Source: Dipetalonema caudispina (lineage: Eukaryota > Nematoda > Chromadorea > Rhabditida > Onchocercidae). Taken from it: 64,000 bases of DNA. The notes below the pieces were generated by a model. The model saw only the letters and a program-made list of their open reading frames with translations, made no database searches and was not told the origin of the DNA. The stretch lies in NCBI GenBank assembly GCA_013365325.1, contig JABVXV010000324.1:1-64000 (forward strand). The letters run 5' to 3'. Shown piece after piece: positions 63,490 to 64,000 of this stretch (position 1 is the first letter of the stretch; the number at the start of each line of letters is the position of its first letter). The translations under genes and the position numbers were made by a program.

Positions 63490-64000
63490 GAATACAAAGG
63501 CTATCTAAAAATCAACAGATGTATTACGGCATTGTCAACATATCACAAACAAACATTCATGCTATTTCCAAATCAATAAATATACATTTATGCTACCTAA
63601 AAGTCAACCAACATATATTTGCGCATTGGTCAACTAGAAACAAACACCTTGCAACAGGCAAGAAATATTCATTTGCGCCACTCAGTTAGCTAATCCATCT
63701 ACATTAGCGCCCATTTAAATATTTGGATGACGTACATTTTCGTCACATTAGAAGGCAACAAATGTGCATTTGCGCAATCTAAAAAGTCAATAAATGTACT
63801 TGTATTCGAGCACTGTCAACTTATCAAAGTCACACAATTGTGTTTCTCAAAAAGCAGCAAATGGGCATTGTCGCCCTCTGAATAGTCATGGAATTCGCAT
63901 TTGCACGCTGTTAGCTTGCTATAAACTCACCTTTATGCTACTTTAAAAGATAAGTATATTTCGGTTGCCTCAAAGGTTAATAAATGTAAATTTGCGTATT
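63490..64000. repeat. Degenerate tandem repeat, about 30-45 bp period
   Basis: Recurring unit of the form GTCAACAAATGTACATTTGC followed by GC and (A/C)TCTAAA, with much divergence. Examples are AGTCAACCAACATATATTTG near 63602, CAACAAATGTGCATTTGCGC near 63759, AGTCAATAAATGTAC near 63786 and TTAATAAATGTAAATTTGCG at the very end. The array continues past the window. It looks like an old minisatellite or satellite. Confidence 0.65.

Overview
The window looks like nuclear DNA of a nematode, most likely a parasitic filarial-type (spirurid) worm. It is strongly AT-rich, coding exons are short (17-360 bases), introns are almost all GT-AG, and a TTTCAG acceptor lies two bases before one start codon, as expected for spliced-leader trans-splicing. 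The genus is an inference; no rRNA, tRNA, CRISPR array or intact mobile element was seen. Almost no gene is a single open frame, so models were built by joining exons whose splice sites and reading phases agree.

Layout, left to right. (1) At 388-2848 (+) is the 3' end of an unidentified coiled-coil gene that enters from the left. (2) Convergent with it, 3553-16942 (-) is a complete CNNM/ancient-conserved-domain metal transporter of about 907 codons: signal peptide, extracellular domain, DUF21 membrane domain, two CBS domains, cyclic-nucleotide-binding-like domain and a serine-rich tail. (3) About 2.3 kb of divergent promoter DNA follows. (4) Three plus-strand housekeeping genes then lie in a row: a CMC1-type twin-CX9C protein (19207-20399), a TUT1/Star-PAP-like nucleotidyltransferase (21276-25948) and the Elongator catalytic subunit ELP3 (26346-33962). 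(5) A 4 kb convergent spacer holds an odd minus-strand ORF pair near 36.7 kb.

(6) At 37983-42685 (-) is a 237-codon gene with a poly-Gln N-terminus and a bublin/UPF0184-like coiled coil. Upstream on the same strand, between 43 and 50 kb, sits a chain of very small putative exons, several of them phase-compatible. They may be a separate small secreted-protein gene or a long 5' extension of the coiled-coil gene. (7) At 54586-60253 (-) is a complete 647-codon neuroligin/gliotactin-like membrane protein that has lost the esterase serine. (8) The last 3.7 kb is gene-poor and ends in a degenerate short tandem repeat that runs off the window.

The identified genes serve ordinary functions: magnesium transport, cytochrome oxidase assembly, RNA 3'-end uridylation or adenylation, tRNA wobble modification, cytoskeletal coiled coil and cell adhesion. 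The least explained part is the micro-exon chain at 43-50 kb.
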